Source of the DNA: Eledone cirrhosa | Taxonomy: Eukaryota > Mollusca > Cephalopoda > Octopoda > Eledonidae | Assembly (NCBI GenBank): GCA_964016885.1 | Contig: OZ024743.1 | Coordinates: 17,035,499-17,099,498 of the forward strand | DNA length: 64,000 bases | Direction: 5' to 3' | Shown: in pieces, positions 34,038 through 44,357 of the stretch | Layout of the letters: each line of letters starts with the position of its first letter | How positions within the stretch are numbered: the stretch's first letter is position 1 | The notes under the pieces: generated by a model | Databases searched by the model: none | Seen by the model: the letters and a program-made list of their open reading frames with translations, nothing else | Told to the model about the DNA's origin: nothing | Position numbers and translations under genes: made by a program

Positions 34038-34093
<56 letters not shown>
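34038..34093. repeat. (TTA)n tail of T3, junction with T6
   Basis: About 18 units after AATAAAGAAAACT, followed directly by TTGGTCCTCATTTTCG, the start of another 5' leader. Confidence 0.97.
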
Positions 34094-34094
34094 T

Positions 34095-34830
34095 TGGTCC
34101 TCATTTTCGTCAAAATGTTGGTTGTTTGTGTTGTTTTAAAGTGGAATTTGTTGAATATTTTTTAGCGAACGTTATATAAGGTTCTATTCATTGGCCAGGT
34201 AAAGGTGACCCCATAATATTTGATCCCAAAGGCACAACTATTTTAACAATATTAACATGTTTATCTTATAAAATAAACCTGGTGGAGCCCCGCGCCCCAC
34301 CAAACTGTGAATCGGCTCTCGTTTGACAGCGGATTAAACGTCGGGAATACATTTACCGTTCCCCACCAGCACCATCGTTAATGATAATGAAGTTACTAAC
34401 AACAGAACATACAATAATACAAATAACAATACTTACAACGATATTAGCAACGCCACCACCAAGAACATCGTGAACAAAGACGACGCTAAAAACAACAGTA
34501 ACAAGCAAACAAGTGATAACAACAACAACACCAAATGCACCAAGAACAACACCCCCAACACCAACTGCAACAACGACAACCACAACACGATCGATAACAC
34601 ATCCATCAAGAATAACATCAATAATAACATCATCAACAACAGCAACGACTACAGTGTGACCAGCAACAGTGTATTGCAAAAACAAAGTAACAAATGTTTC
34701 GTTAATGCAGCAGCCAAAAACGGCCTTGTTTTAGCATGGAGCTGACATAAAACGAGAAAACGTCGATCCTGGCCTGGAAACTCATTAAACAAGTGCAAAT
34801 ATGTCCCAATTTTACTGATGATGTCAACTT
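34095..34830 (+). mobile_element. 5' leader and ORF1 N-terminus of a further Tx1-like LINE (T6), fragment
   Basis: After the T3 tail comes a ~230-bp leader and then Asn/Thr-rich coding-like sequence (34376-34740; NTNCNNDNHNTIDNTS). It ends AAAKNGLVLAWS, followed by SWPGNSLNK-like residues. The end resembles the T5 N-terminal region around 26540-26640 (AAAAQKKALIRS). Low-complexity Asn-rich sequence makes the homology weak, but the position right after (ATT)n fits the pattern of T1-T5. The rest of the element is absent. Confidence 0.5.
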
Positions 34831-37035
34831 AGAATATCTTGGCAGCAATTAAAATATATTTTAAACTTATCCAAATGTATCTATGTAGTCCTTCAAAACG
34901 GGACCTTGCATTGATTACATTGGAGCATAAGCCTTACAAGGCAAGTGTGGATATTCACTGTCTGGAAAAGGTTTTCAACTTATGGTTTATAATTGCTGGC
35001 AATACGACTAATAATTACAGTTTACAGAGTTTACTAATATTAGCATTGCACAGTTATGTTGTCATTTAGCAAACTATTATTGATGTGCAGTTGTGTGAAT
35101 TCCATATATCATTCTTTATTATGTAGGGATATTTAAAAATCGTAGTATCTTTGGGGAAAGGCGAAAATATCCTATTGAATAGTATTGTTGAATTCGTTAT
35201 GATTTAAAAGATAAAATACGAACGTTTTTCACTATGTCCATATGTTCATAATTCATTTGTATCTTTAATATTAAGATTTACCATACCGATTGCATTTAAC
35301 AAAGGAGCGTAATGATGAACATCGTGTCAAACAAACTATCATATTAAAGATAATTACCATCACGAATGAAAAATAATAATTGGTTATGTTTACCAATTTT
35401 CATATATTCAATGACAAGAACTGATATGTTGACATCGCGATCGGGTTAAAACATGCTGCCCTAATGAGGTTACCAGGGTCAGCTAGAATGAAAAGGGTTA
35501 AGCATTAAAGGGAATATGCTTTTGCTTTGTAATCAGAAAATGAAATATTTCATTTTCAAACACGTAATTTATTCCCAGAATGTGTTGCCTGAGGTAACCA
35601 GGTCTCGGCTAAAGTCAGCCAAGTGCCACTTGGAGCTTTTAATTCAAAGAATATTCAAAGTATTCCCCTATAATTATTAATCTAATCGTTACAATCTCTT
35701 CAGGACCACCAACGATATGTTGCTGGTCCGAATCTATGGTAAATATATTGAGTGTGAGGGAACACTGGAGCAGTTCATCCTGTAAGGAAATGTTTAATTA
35801 GACAGAATTACTGTCGCCTAGCTTTTCAGTGAAACACGCTCGGCTATGAAATATACATTGTTGATCATTAAAAACAATAATTGAATTTCGTTAGGAATGA
35901 AATTCCTTGTAACATTTATTTACAAGCCACTTTATAATTCAATCGCACGTTTTACTCTAAACTAATTAAATTAAATCAAGACGGGGTTATTTTATTTGAA
36001 GGAAATTCCTATTCTGTACCCGTATTGTTCCATTGAAAGCATGCAGTGAAATATTTATTAGAATAAATGTTTATACGTTTGTACGTCTTCCTAACGCAAC
36101 GGCTCAAAGTTTGTTGAAATATATGTCTCAGAGTTTTCACATTATTTCTAGGATGAGTGTAATGATGTATGGTAGGCAAACATTTCTACTTCGAAGAGAA
36201 CTTTGATCCTGACAATATAGCGATGATTCTTAAGTGGACGTTAAAATAGTAAGATATATTTTGGAGAATATTTGGCTGATATCTAAAGCAGGCACAGCAA
36301 CCAAATAACGGCTCTATGGCTGGTATCGTAAGTGTTGTTGTTGATGAGCATCAAGTATATCCCAATAAAACACATATACAAACAAAGATGTTCCTGGTAT
36401 GACGTATTATTTTGGGATGAAATATACCTTACGCAGGACTATCACATGTACCCATGTAATTACGAATATGGTTTTATTAAATGAAGAACTGAAGGCTAAT
36501 GATATGAGTTGAAGAGCTCGTTTACTACTAAAAATGTTGTCATTATTGCAAATCATGATAAAGCAAAACAATTTTCAAACCATTTCAGCCTTGAATATTG
36601 CTTTTTTGTAAGCGTAACTCTAACAATCTAAATAAAACGTTTGTTTTGGAACACAGTAAGGATTTGGATTATGGAGATTCGTGTGTTATTTCCAGCAGGA
36701 TAAGTTTTCGAGGTGAAGTCCCTTCGTAAATACATGCTATTTTGTTTTAATTCAGGGTCTGGTCGATGCTGACTCATTCAAGTCGTGATGAGCGCAATGT
36801 ATTTACATGGAAGTAAAGACCACATTATACTGGGGATAAATTTCAGACTAAAAGCGTTCAACTTGAGAGAATCATAATAAGAAAATTTCGCGCAACCACT
36901 GTACTTGAGAGCTAGTCGTATTTGAGGGCGCGACGTCATTTCCTTGATCGATAACCTTTATACTTTATGGTGGGACGAATTGTAAAGTGTAAAATGTTCA
37001 ATGGCGCCGAATTGAGAGAGTCGTTAGGACGTGGA
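34831..37035. other. AT-rich stretch without recognisable gene
   Basis: No ORF over ~76 codons. The longest candidate (34839-35069) has no recognisable motif. I see no SINE core, RT motif or long microsatellite here. It may be unique intergenic sequence or very old repeats. Confidence 0.6.
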
Positions 37036-37600
37036 ATAGAATGGTTAGTTATATAACTATAGTTTGCTAACACAGGGTTGGTAGAAAGTTACACCAGGAA
37101 GTAAAGTCTTATTGGGACTATAGTAATACAGTATTGCCAAACACATATAGGGGCGGGCAACCAGAAATAAACCGAATTCCAACTGCTTACCAATTTGTCT
37201 GAACAGGGATAGGCGAACACCTACTGTCATCACTTCCATGCCTCTCGCCTTCCCCATCTCTCTTTATTAAAAGCAAATGGGGTCCTACGTGCTGGCCACC
37301 CTGCAGGGCCGGTGGACTGAATGGAGAATGCGTTTCCATGGAGGATGGTAAGAGAGATTCGCTGGAAGAGCCATTCATCTTCTGATACTCACACCTGCTG
37401 CTGGCCAGCTCAGACATTTATCATGGTAATTAGGGAGGTAAATCTAGAACCAAGGGCGTCAGAAGTCTCCACTGGCAAGGGCACGACTACAAACATGTCG
37501 GAAAGCGATAAGTACATGGGTAGTACATGGTTAAGTATTACATAACTTGGGTCAGTCAAGATTGCACCGAGTTGAGGCCTAAGACGAAGAGTTTGTCACC
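37036..37600. other. Locally GC-richer patch, possible LTR or other repeat
   Basis: A patch with clearly higher GC than its surroundings (for example 37260-37400), no long ORF, and an AATAAA on the minus strand near 37265. It lies just upstream of a coding remnant. An LTR is one possibility, but I could not find a second copy in the window. Confidence 0.3.
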
Positions 37601-37611
37601 GCGGAACGTGA

Positions 37612-38206
37612 AGATGGTCACACCATCTGGCCGTTTGCGACAAACTCCAAAACCTTTGCGATACTATCCAAACTATGTTCACTAATACCAACCCAGGAAA
37701 AACCAACGAAGAACCATGTGAGATTGATTCATACAAAATGAAAATTCGAACAATTCCAAAATGGAACAAATCCCTCAGAGACAGAAAGTTCTCATTCTGG
37801 AAGATGATACAAAATCTCAACAAAGCGGAGATATATGAAAAATGGCTTAACTCAACCCCTCTAACTCTCCCCCGTAAACTACAAATAAAGTCCATTCCAA
37901 ATGAACGCGAACCTCAAAGACACCTTAGGGAAAGAATGGCATTGGAAAAAATGAAGAGAGAAATTGAACTTCTTAAACTGAGGGCCCAGACAAATGAGGA
38001 AAAAATCAAAACCCGATGAAGAGATCCTCCTGGAAATCAACAATAAAACTGAAGGCCCCAAGGTTGAGAAGTTCTCCCAATTATGGAAAGGGGACTGCAA
38101 CAGAGAAGAACTGAAATCCCTTCAACGCTGGGAAAAAGTGCCGCTTGGTTCCTACACTATGAATCGACTTTTCAAACGGATTACACCTCCAATAACCCGT
38201 TCATAA
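37612..38206 (+). pseudogene. Unrecognised broken ORF, charged, with a predicted coiled coil
   Basis: Two overlapping frames look like one protein split by a shift in the A-run at ~37998. The first, 37675-38019, is open through IPKWNKSLRDRKFSFWKMIQ and AEIYEKWLNSTPLTLPRK. It ends in a heptad-like charged helix (RMALEKMKREIELLKLRAQ). The second, to 38206, contains EVEKFSQLW-like and ELKSLQRWEKVPLGSY residues and ends SITRS-like. A third frame upstream (37612-37683) reads MVTPSGRLRQTPKPLRYYPNY, which resembles the basic tail of LTR-element pol proteins. I do not recognise the family. A transposon origin is the most likely explanation given its setting, but a host exon cannot be excluded. Confidence 0.4.
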
Positions 38207-38396
38207 AAATATGAAAACCCATAACTGAACCGCACAACAAAAAACTTAAACACTTAAAACCACAACTGAATACTAACCCATACAATTACTAATACTCTTT
38301 TATTCCTAATTAAACTATTTTTCAACTGTGAACAATTTTTCAGCATTTTCTATTCCGTTTACCAATATATAATAACTTGTGTGTTACACCTCTATT

Positions 38397-38409
38397 CTTA
38401 TATATATAC

Positions 38410-38442
<33 letters not shown>
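38397..38442. repeat. (TA)n tract at the 3' edge of P1
   Basis: An interrupted TATATA tract. The 3' end of minus-strand P1 abuts it. Confidence 0.9.
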
Positions 38443-38444
<2 letters not shown>

Positions 38445-39855
38445 AGTTTTGCGAGGTTTTTTTTATATGAAATCGTGTGTCAAAACAAATATTGTTATAC
38501 TTGGGGAGGATCATATTTGTGTAATATTGCCAGAATTAATAACAGAACACACTCACTGTTTGGTTGGTGTTCGCTTTTCGCTTCTGTTACTTTTATATCG
38601 GTAATCTAATTTACTCGGTCCTCTATGTTGCCATTGACTGACCAACGGTCAAAAATAATACAGATACAATATAGACACAAACACATATATATTGTTTATC
38701 AATGTTCTTTCGTTGCACATCTGCAACATCTTCAGTGGTGCTATTGTTTCCTCCCGTTACATTGTATGTCTACGCCATTTTTATTTAGTATGTCTATATA
38801 TTTATTTATTTATTTGTTTGTTTGTTTATTTTATTTTGTCTTCTTTGCCCATGCGTTTGCGTGTGTTTATAGTGTTTTGTTCGATGAGTGTTCGTGATTG
38901 GGTGACTGTGTATCGGTTATTGTATTCTATCTTTACTAGTGTGTGTTTATATATGTTTGTTGTTATTGTGTTTGTGTATGTATTTATTTATTTATTTATC
39001 TATTTATTTATTTATTTATACTTATCTTAGGTCAGTGTTGTTTGTTTGGGTGTTTTTGTTATTCCATTCATTATTTCTGTTTAGTCTTGTCCTTCTGAGT
39101 TCTATTTCACTGGACTCTCTGATTTGCCTATCTGCTGGGTCATTTCTATGTTTAGATATTATTCTAATTTCTATGTTGTCTATGTTACCGTCGTGCTTTT
39201 GTCTGGCATATTCGTATAGTACTGACCCGTTTTTTCATCCTTTAAGTTCCCCCCAGTGTTGGTCTATCCTTTCATCTATGCTACTAGCTGTCTCGCCTAT
39301 GTATGTTGTTGTCATATTTCTGCATGTACCCTCTGTACATCTTATGCTATAGACTACGTTTCTAGTTTTACAGTTTATCCGGGGGTTTACCTTACATATG
39401 ATACATTTCCTATTAGTACAGTGGGTTATCTTAAAAGGGTAGGTTTTGCTGATCAGGGATTTTATGGTGGTTATTGGCTTTTCTACCACCTTAATCTTTA
39501 AGTGGGTCTTTTTCGGGGCCTTTCTACACTGGTTAGCTAATTTCCCTCCAGGGGTAGCGTCCACAAACATGACACTCTGGTATCTCTGGTTGTCGTACCT
39601 TGAGGTGGCTTTCCCTATCTTATGACTAGCCCTATTTAAGCTATTCCATGATTTTCTCCTGTATAATGGATAAATTCCTTTCATGTCCAGTTCTATGATG
39701 GTCTTATACTTCTCCATGTCTCCTTCGTATACTCTGACTCTGTCTCTTTGGTTGTAGCCAGAGAACTGCATGCGGTTGATGAAGTGTTGGATGTGTCTTT
39801 CCATTTCTGTTGGGTCGCACATGCGGGACACATTCTTCATCACTCGTACCAAATT
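38443..39855 (-). mobile_element. GIY-YIG retroelement (Penelope-like?), copy P1, 5' truncated, left arm of inverted pair
   Basis: A minus-strand copy carrying the 3' part of the element: the end of the ORF and a ~600-bp 3' region that ends beside (TA)n. It is the mirror image of P2 (39964-41330). The same 3' region recurs at 59990-60678 and, diverged, at 55039-55327, which defines it as a repeat family. Confidence 0.75.
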
Positions 39856-39876
39856 CGTACCAAATTCTCCACTCAC
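39022..39876 (-). pseudogene. P1 GIY-YIG nuclease-domain protein, 5' truncated, one stop
   Basis: Read from 39876 leftwards: RVMKNVSRMCDPTEMERHIQ, then MQFSGYNQRDRVRVYE, FVDATPGGKLANQCRK, and a cysteine pair CTNRKCIICKVNPRINCKT. The GIY-YIG signature follows: VVYSIRC, then TTYIGETASSIDERIDQHW. A TGA at 39235-39237 replaces an Arg codon of P2. The frame then continues (SVLYEYARQKHDGNID) to the TAA at 39022-39024. In Penelope-like elements such a domain follows an RT and cuts target DNA. No RT is present here, so the placement in that group is an inference from domain type and 3'-end behaviour. Confidence 0.65.
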
Positions 39877-39963
39877 ACTATGCTAAACCCATGACCTCCA
39901 AATACCTGATACTCAAACACTCAGCAATGTCGAGTAGTGCTAAGTTTAATATTCTGATCGCAG
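39856..39963. other. ~108-bp spacer between the P1 and P2 arms
   Basis: Sequence between the two inverted copies. Its left part holds a second short copy of ATTTGGTACGA. The spacer itself is not palindromic, so in single strands the two arms would form a long stem with a ~108-nt loop. Confidence 0.85.
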
Positions 39964-40802
39964 ATTTGGTACGAGTGATGAAGAATGTGTCCCGCATGTG
40001 CGACCCAACAGAAATGGAAAGACACATCCAACACTTCATCAACCGCATGCAGTTCTCTGGCTACAACCAAAGAGACAGAGTCAGAGTGTACGAAGGAGCC
40101 ATGGAGAAGTATAAGACCATCATAGAACTGGACATGAAAGGAATTTGCTCATTATACAGGAGTAAATCATGGAGTAGCTTAGATAGGGCTAGACATAAGA
40201 TAGGGAAAGCCACTTCATGGCACGACAACCAGAGATACCAGAGTGACATGTTTGTGGACGCTACCCCTGGATGGAAATTAGCTAACCAGTGTAGAAAGGC
40301 CCAGAGAAAGACCCACTTAAATATTAAGGTGGTAGAAAAGCCAGGAACCACCATAAAATCCCTGATCAGCAAAACCTACCCTTTTAAGATAACCCACTGT
40401 ACTAATAGGAAATGTATCATATGTAAGGTAAACCCCCGGATAAACTGTAAAACTAGAAACGTAGTCTATATCATAAGATGTACAGAGGGTACTTGCAGAA
40501 ACATGACAACAGCATACATAGGCGAGAGAGCTCGTAGCATAGGAGAAAGGATAGACCAACACTGGGGGGAACTAAAAGGACGAAAAAGCGGATCAGTACT
40601 ATACGAACATGCCAGACAACAACACGACGGTAACATAGACAACATAGACATTAGAATAATATCTAAACATAGAAATGATCCAGCAGAAAGGCAAATCAGA
40701 GAGGGCAGTGAAATAGAACTTAGAAGGCCAAGACTAAACAGAAAAAATGAATGGAATAACAACAAAACCCAAACAAACAACACTGACCTAAGAGAAGTAT
40801 AA
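39963..40802 (+). pseudogene. P2 GIY-YIG nuclease-domain protein, 5' truncated but open
   Basis: The frame is open from the arm boundary to the TAA at 40800-40802. It also runs upstream into spacer sequence, so there is no authentic start. Motifs: HIQHFINRMQFSGYNQRD, MKGICSLYRSKSW, FVDATPGWKLANQC, CTNRKCIICKVNPRINC, VVYIIRC, then AYIGERARSIGERIDQHW. The Gly-Glu-Thr usual after YIG reads Gly-Glu-Arg here. The C-terminal SVLYEHARQQHDGNID and EIELRRPRLNRKNEW are intact. About 280 residues of a longer protein survive. The other reading is a stand-alone GIY-YIG transposon protein. Confidence 0.65.
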
Positions 40803-41324
40803 ATAAATAAATAAATAGATAAATAAATAAATAAATACATACACAAGCACAATAACAACAAACATATATAAACACACACTAGAGAAGATAGAATACATTA
40901 ACCGATACACAGTCACCCAATCACGAACACACATCAAACAAAACACTATACACACACGCAAACGCATGCGCAAAGAAGACAAAATAAAATATACAAACAA
41001 ACAAATACATAAATAAATATATAGACATACTAAATAAAAATGGCGTAGACATACAATGTAACGGGAGGAAACAATAGCACCACTGACGATCTTGCAGATG
41101 TGAAACGAAAGAACTTTGATAAACTATATATATGTGGTTGTGTTTATATTGTATCTGTATTATTTTTGACCGTTGGTCAGTCAATGGCAACATTGAGGAG
41201 CGAGTAAATTAGATTACCGATATAAAAGACACAGAAGCGAAAAGCGAAAACCAACCAAACAGTGAGTGTGTTCTGTCATTAATTCTGGCAATATTACACA
41301 AATATGACCCTCCCCAAGTATAAC

Positions 41325-41330
<6 letters not shown>
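39964..41330 (+). mobile_element. GIY-YIG retroelement (Penelope-like?), copy P2, 5' truncated, right arm
   Basis: A plus-strand copy, about 90% identical to P1 by eye over ~1.35 kb. It ends at (TA)n at 41331. It is truncated at exactly the same ORF position as P1 (ATTTGGTACGAGTGATG), so the pair probably arose as one inverted insertion or by copying of one arm rather than by two independent events. Confidence 0.75.

Positions 41331-41387
<57 letters not shown>
41331..41387. repeat. (TA)n tract at the 3' edge of P2
   Basis: About 28 TA units between P2 and a copy of the dispersed repeat RepA. Confidence 0.97.
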
Positions 41388-41391
<4 letters not shown>

Positions 41392-41650
41392 TAGAGTTTA
41401 AGCAAAGAATCGCTGCTTTCACCATTAACAGGATATTCTGAAATGAATAAAAATCAATCTGTGAACGCAGAATTAAATATTTCGAAAAAACTTTGGAACC
41501 AGAGGAAAACAGGAAGGTGATACTGTGGGTGTTGGATGTTTCGACGCATCAAATACAATGCATGGGAAAATGCGAAGATAATACAGCGTTATGTGGACCG
41601 TTGAGAACAAATACACGCAAAGACAAAACCACGTTTATTGTATAAATTTA
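41388..41650 (+). repeat. Dispersed repeat RepA, copy 1
   Basis: Shares GTTTAAGCAAAGAATCGCTG, AATCAATCTGTGAACGCAGA and CGCAAAGACAAAACCACGTT with the copy at 56297-56650. It contains GTTTCGACGCATCAAATACA, which also occurs at 48902. Like the other copies it begins at (TA)n. I cannot name the family. Confidence 0.7.
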
Positions 41651-42048
41651 GTCATATGACTAATATTCTATTTAGGAAACAGCATGGTTCTCACAGGAGG
41701 GATCTCTCAGATAAACAGCGCTATTTCAGATAAATATCGCTGTTTCAGAGCACCAATTCTAATTTTCAATTTTTGCTCCACCGGCAACCGCTCTATATAA
41801 TCAATTCCTGATTATTACTGGAATTCTATAAGAATCCAACATTCATAATTTTCAGCAAACAGGAGGAGTACTGAACTTTGATATGTACCAACGAGTACGG
41901 AACAGAGCTCTGTCAGCTTATCTTCCTTTGTTTGCTGAAAGTAGAAGTAAGTGACATAGTCACTACATTAAAACAATAGCGTAAGGTCTTAAAAAGCTTT
42001 TAATTAAGCAAAATACAGAATATATATATATATATATACTGTATATAT

Positions 42049-42206
42049 GATACAATATGTAGAAAAGATAACACACTAGAGAGAGAGATAGTGCGCCATC
42101 AGTCAAAATGCACCAGTGTATTCCTTACACTGTTGGTTTTTCCCTGTTTGGCTGAAGGCGCACTAGCTCTCTCTCTACTGTGTTATCTTTTCTACATATT
42201 GTATTG
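42049..42206. repeat. Foldback: ~72-bp inverted repeat with a 5-bp loop
   Basis: The left arm (42049-42120) is an imperfect reverse complement of the right arm (42126-42206): GATACAATATGTAGAAAAGA pairs with TCTTTTCTACATATTGTAT. The right arm is the start of the 533-bp unit below. Confidence 0.85.
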
Positions 42207-42826
42207 TAAAGGGCTCGGGATTCCTTCTCCTTTGAGTACATTATTGACAGGGAATAGTGAGAGTCTATGGCTCCGTTAATTTATCGTGATATTTCGCTCC
42301 TTATAACAGTCTCTTCTCTTTCTCTGTTTGGTTGAGCACACTTCTCTGAGTGGTTTGGGCTGCCCTTTCTAGCAGCTCGTCCCTCAGGGACCACTGGTTA
42401 CTGCCCTAGGCACGCTGTGAATTCTCTCTCCCACGTGTGGTTGTACGGTCTTAGATTCTCTTAGTGTTGTCTGAAATGTATAGCCTTACACACGCTGATG
42501 AACCATAGGCTAATCATATCTGTCAACAACTTATTTGGCGAAACATAACTTTTGGGATTTGTACGTGTGTGTTAGATATTTATCGAGGTATGTATTCACA
42601 CTTTAATTTATACTTTTAATTATTGTGTGGCTACTATGCCTTCCATGGGCTATAGATTCCATACACTGGTGTTTTTTCTCTGTTTGACTGATGGCGCACT
42701 ATCCCTCTCTCTAGGGTGTTATCTTTTCTACATATTATATTATAAAGAGTTTGGGATTCCTTCTCCTTTGAGCACATTACTGACAGGGAATAGCGAGAGT
42801 CTATGGCTCCGTTAATTTATCGTGAT
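42130..42826 (+). repeat. Partial tandem repeat: ~533-bp unit, 1.3 copies
   Basis: A ~163-bp segment at 42130-42292 recurs at 42663-42826 in direct orientation. Both end GGCTCCGTTAATTTATCGTG. The 370 bp between them occur once and hold the hammerhead candidate. The arrangement of more than one unit with a ribozyme per unit resembles retrozymes or tandem ends of Penelope-like elements. That comparison is mine and not proven. Confidence 0.75.
42488..42570 (+). ncRNA. Candidate type I hammerhead ribozyme
   Basis: All conserved parts occur in the right order. Stem I 5' strand ACACACG is at 42488-42494, CUGAUGA at 42495-42501, stem II (CCA...UGG with a long ~28-nt loop and a mismatched first pair) at 42502-42539, and GAAA at 42540-42543. 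Stem III (ACA...UGU) runs to 42562. The NUH site GUA is at 42561-42563, and the stem I 3' strand CGUGUGU at 42564-42570 pairs perfectly over 7 bp with the 5' strand. Predicted cleavage is after 42563. Stems II and III are weak, so this copy may be slow or inactive. Such ribozymes are known from animal Penelope-like elements and retrozymes. Confidence 0.6.
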
Positions 42827-43739
42827 ATATATATATACGTGTGTGTATGTGTGTGTGTGAGAGAGTAATTTATGAAAATATATAATTGTGCTTATGTCCA
42901 GTTCTTTATGGTTAAATTATAAATAAACAATAGCTGTGACAGTGCAGATGAATAAAATGTACTTAATTACAGGTTCTTTTACTAACAGTGATTGTAGTTA
43001 TTCATGGTATATACCTTTCAAATACTGTAGTTATACTGCTCGAAACTATGTACAGAATGACTGTGTAACACACGACAGGAAACAATTGCATAATTGTAGA
43101 CCTGGAAACAAAAAGATGTTATTAAATCAGGGAAATGTCGTGTTTTTATTTTGTAGCTATCATCACAACAGCTTTTAATACCAGAACGGATGTGATCCTG
43201 CTGCGCTATGTCTCTCAAATAGAGGCATTACATAATTGACATGAGAGATGATACAAATAGAAAGCTGTTTTAAATCTTCATTTTATTAATGATTAATGAT
43301 TTGCAGTCTAACGTTTATAATACAATATAAATTTAAATTGACCAATTTAATATATTTTTATAAATTTTATGCTTGTAGATTTACTTTAGAGATAGTGTGT
43401 TAAATATGCATGCTATGAACAGCAAGAACTATGGAGAAAATGACAGCGTTAGCCATTGCAATAGCCACCCAATCTCACGAGACTCCTAACTCAATCCTAT
43501 ATTATGGAGGTGGTCCGGAGTCCGAGTACATTTAAACACGTTATGAATACGCATTTCTCTATAAATAGAAAAAAAAATCACCAACAGTAAACGATTTTCA
43601 ATCTTTATTGTAATTTCATCAGAAATCATTTAAATCACATAAACATTTAGAATGAAAAAAACCTAATCCAGTAATTTACATACACTAGGATTAAGAACTC
43701 AGAGCTGTACTGGAGCCTCGCAACAGTCAGCTAAAAAGT

Positions 43740-43979
43740 GACACAGGAGACTGAGGTTAGCTGGAATCCTGACCGATATCCAGGGTTGACACTGCACTCA
43801 GTGCTCCTGTGGGAGCCTCTGTATGGGAACACTGGTAGAGGAATACCGAGGTTAACATATGTTGATGCTCTAAGGACAGACACTGCCCTCTTGGAGACGT
43901 AGGACATGGCAGCGACAATGAGGGGCAGATACCGCTGGACAGAACTCATCCATGGATCTCGGGAATTTTACCCGCCCTA
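43740..43979 (+). pseudogene. C-terminal tail of a non-LTR retrotransposon ORF2, fragment
   Basis: On the plus strand the residues WEPLYGNTGRGIPRLTYVDA are followed by LRTDTALLET, a TAG, then MAATMRGRYRWTELIHGSRE. This fits the common tail of many LINE proteins (W-x-P-x-G, RGRP-x-x-T-Y-x-D, x-DT-x-L, M-x-DR-x-x-W). No RT motif is left upstream, where the sequence is AT-rich. Which LINE clade it came from cannot be told from this tail. Confidence 0.5.
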
Positions 43980-44004
43980 GATATATATATATATATATAT
44001 ATAT

Positions 44005-44253
<249 letters not shown>

Positions 44254-44357
44254 TGGTGCGGACGGTATATGAGGAAACATGTATTTTTAGTCATTATTTT
44301 GTTTGACTAATTATTATTGAACTTCCATTTCAAAAAATAACTACGCTTAGTAATGAA

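Larger units (their letters stand above)
28650..34094 (+). mobile_element. Tx1-like LINE, copy T3, 5' truncated
   Basis: It starts inside the Asn/Thr-rich part of ORF1 with no 5' UTR, and ends with AATAAA (34025-34030) and a long (TTA)n. ORF2 and the 3' UTR are close to T1/T2. ORF1 is clearly a different subtype, closer to T4 (RVERATEAQIQ, GIEDKTTVLQVQ), so the element is either a recombinant or a subfamily with its own ORF1. Confidence 0.85.

Noticed and set aside
37036..37600. Definite LTR retrotransposon
   Set aside because: No second LTR, primer-binding site or pol domain in the vicinity; kept only as a possibility.
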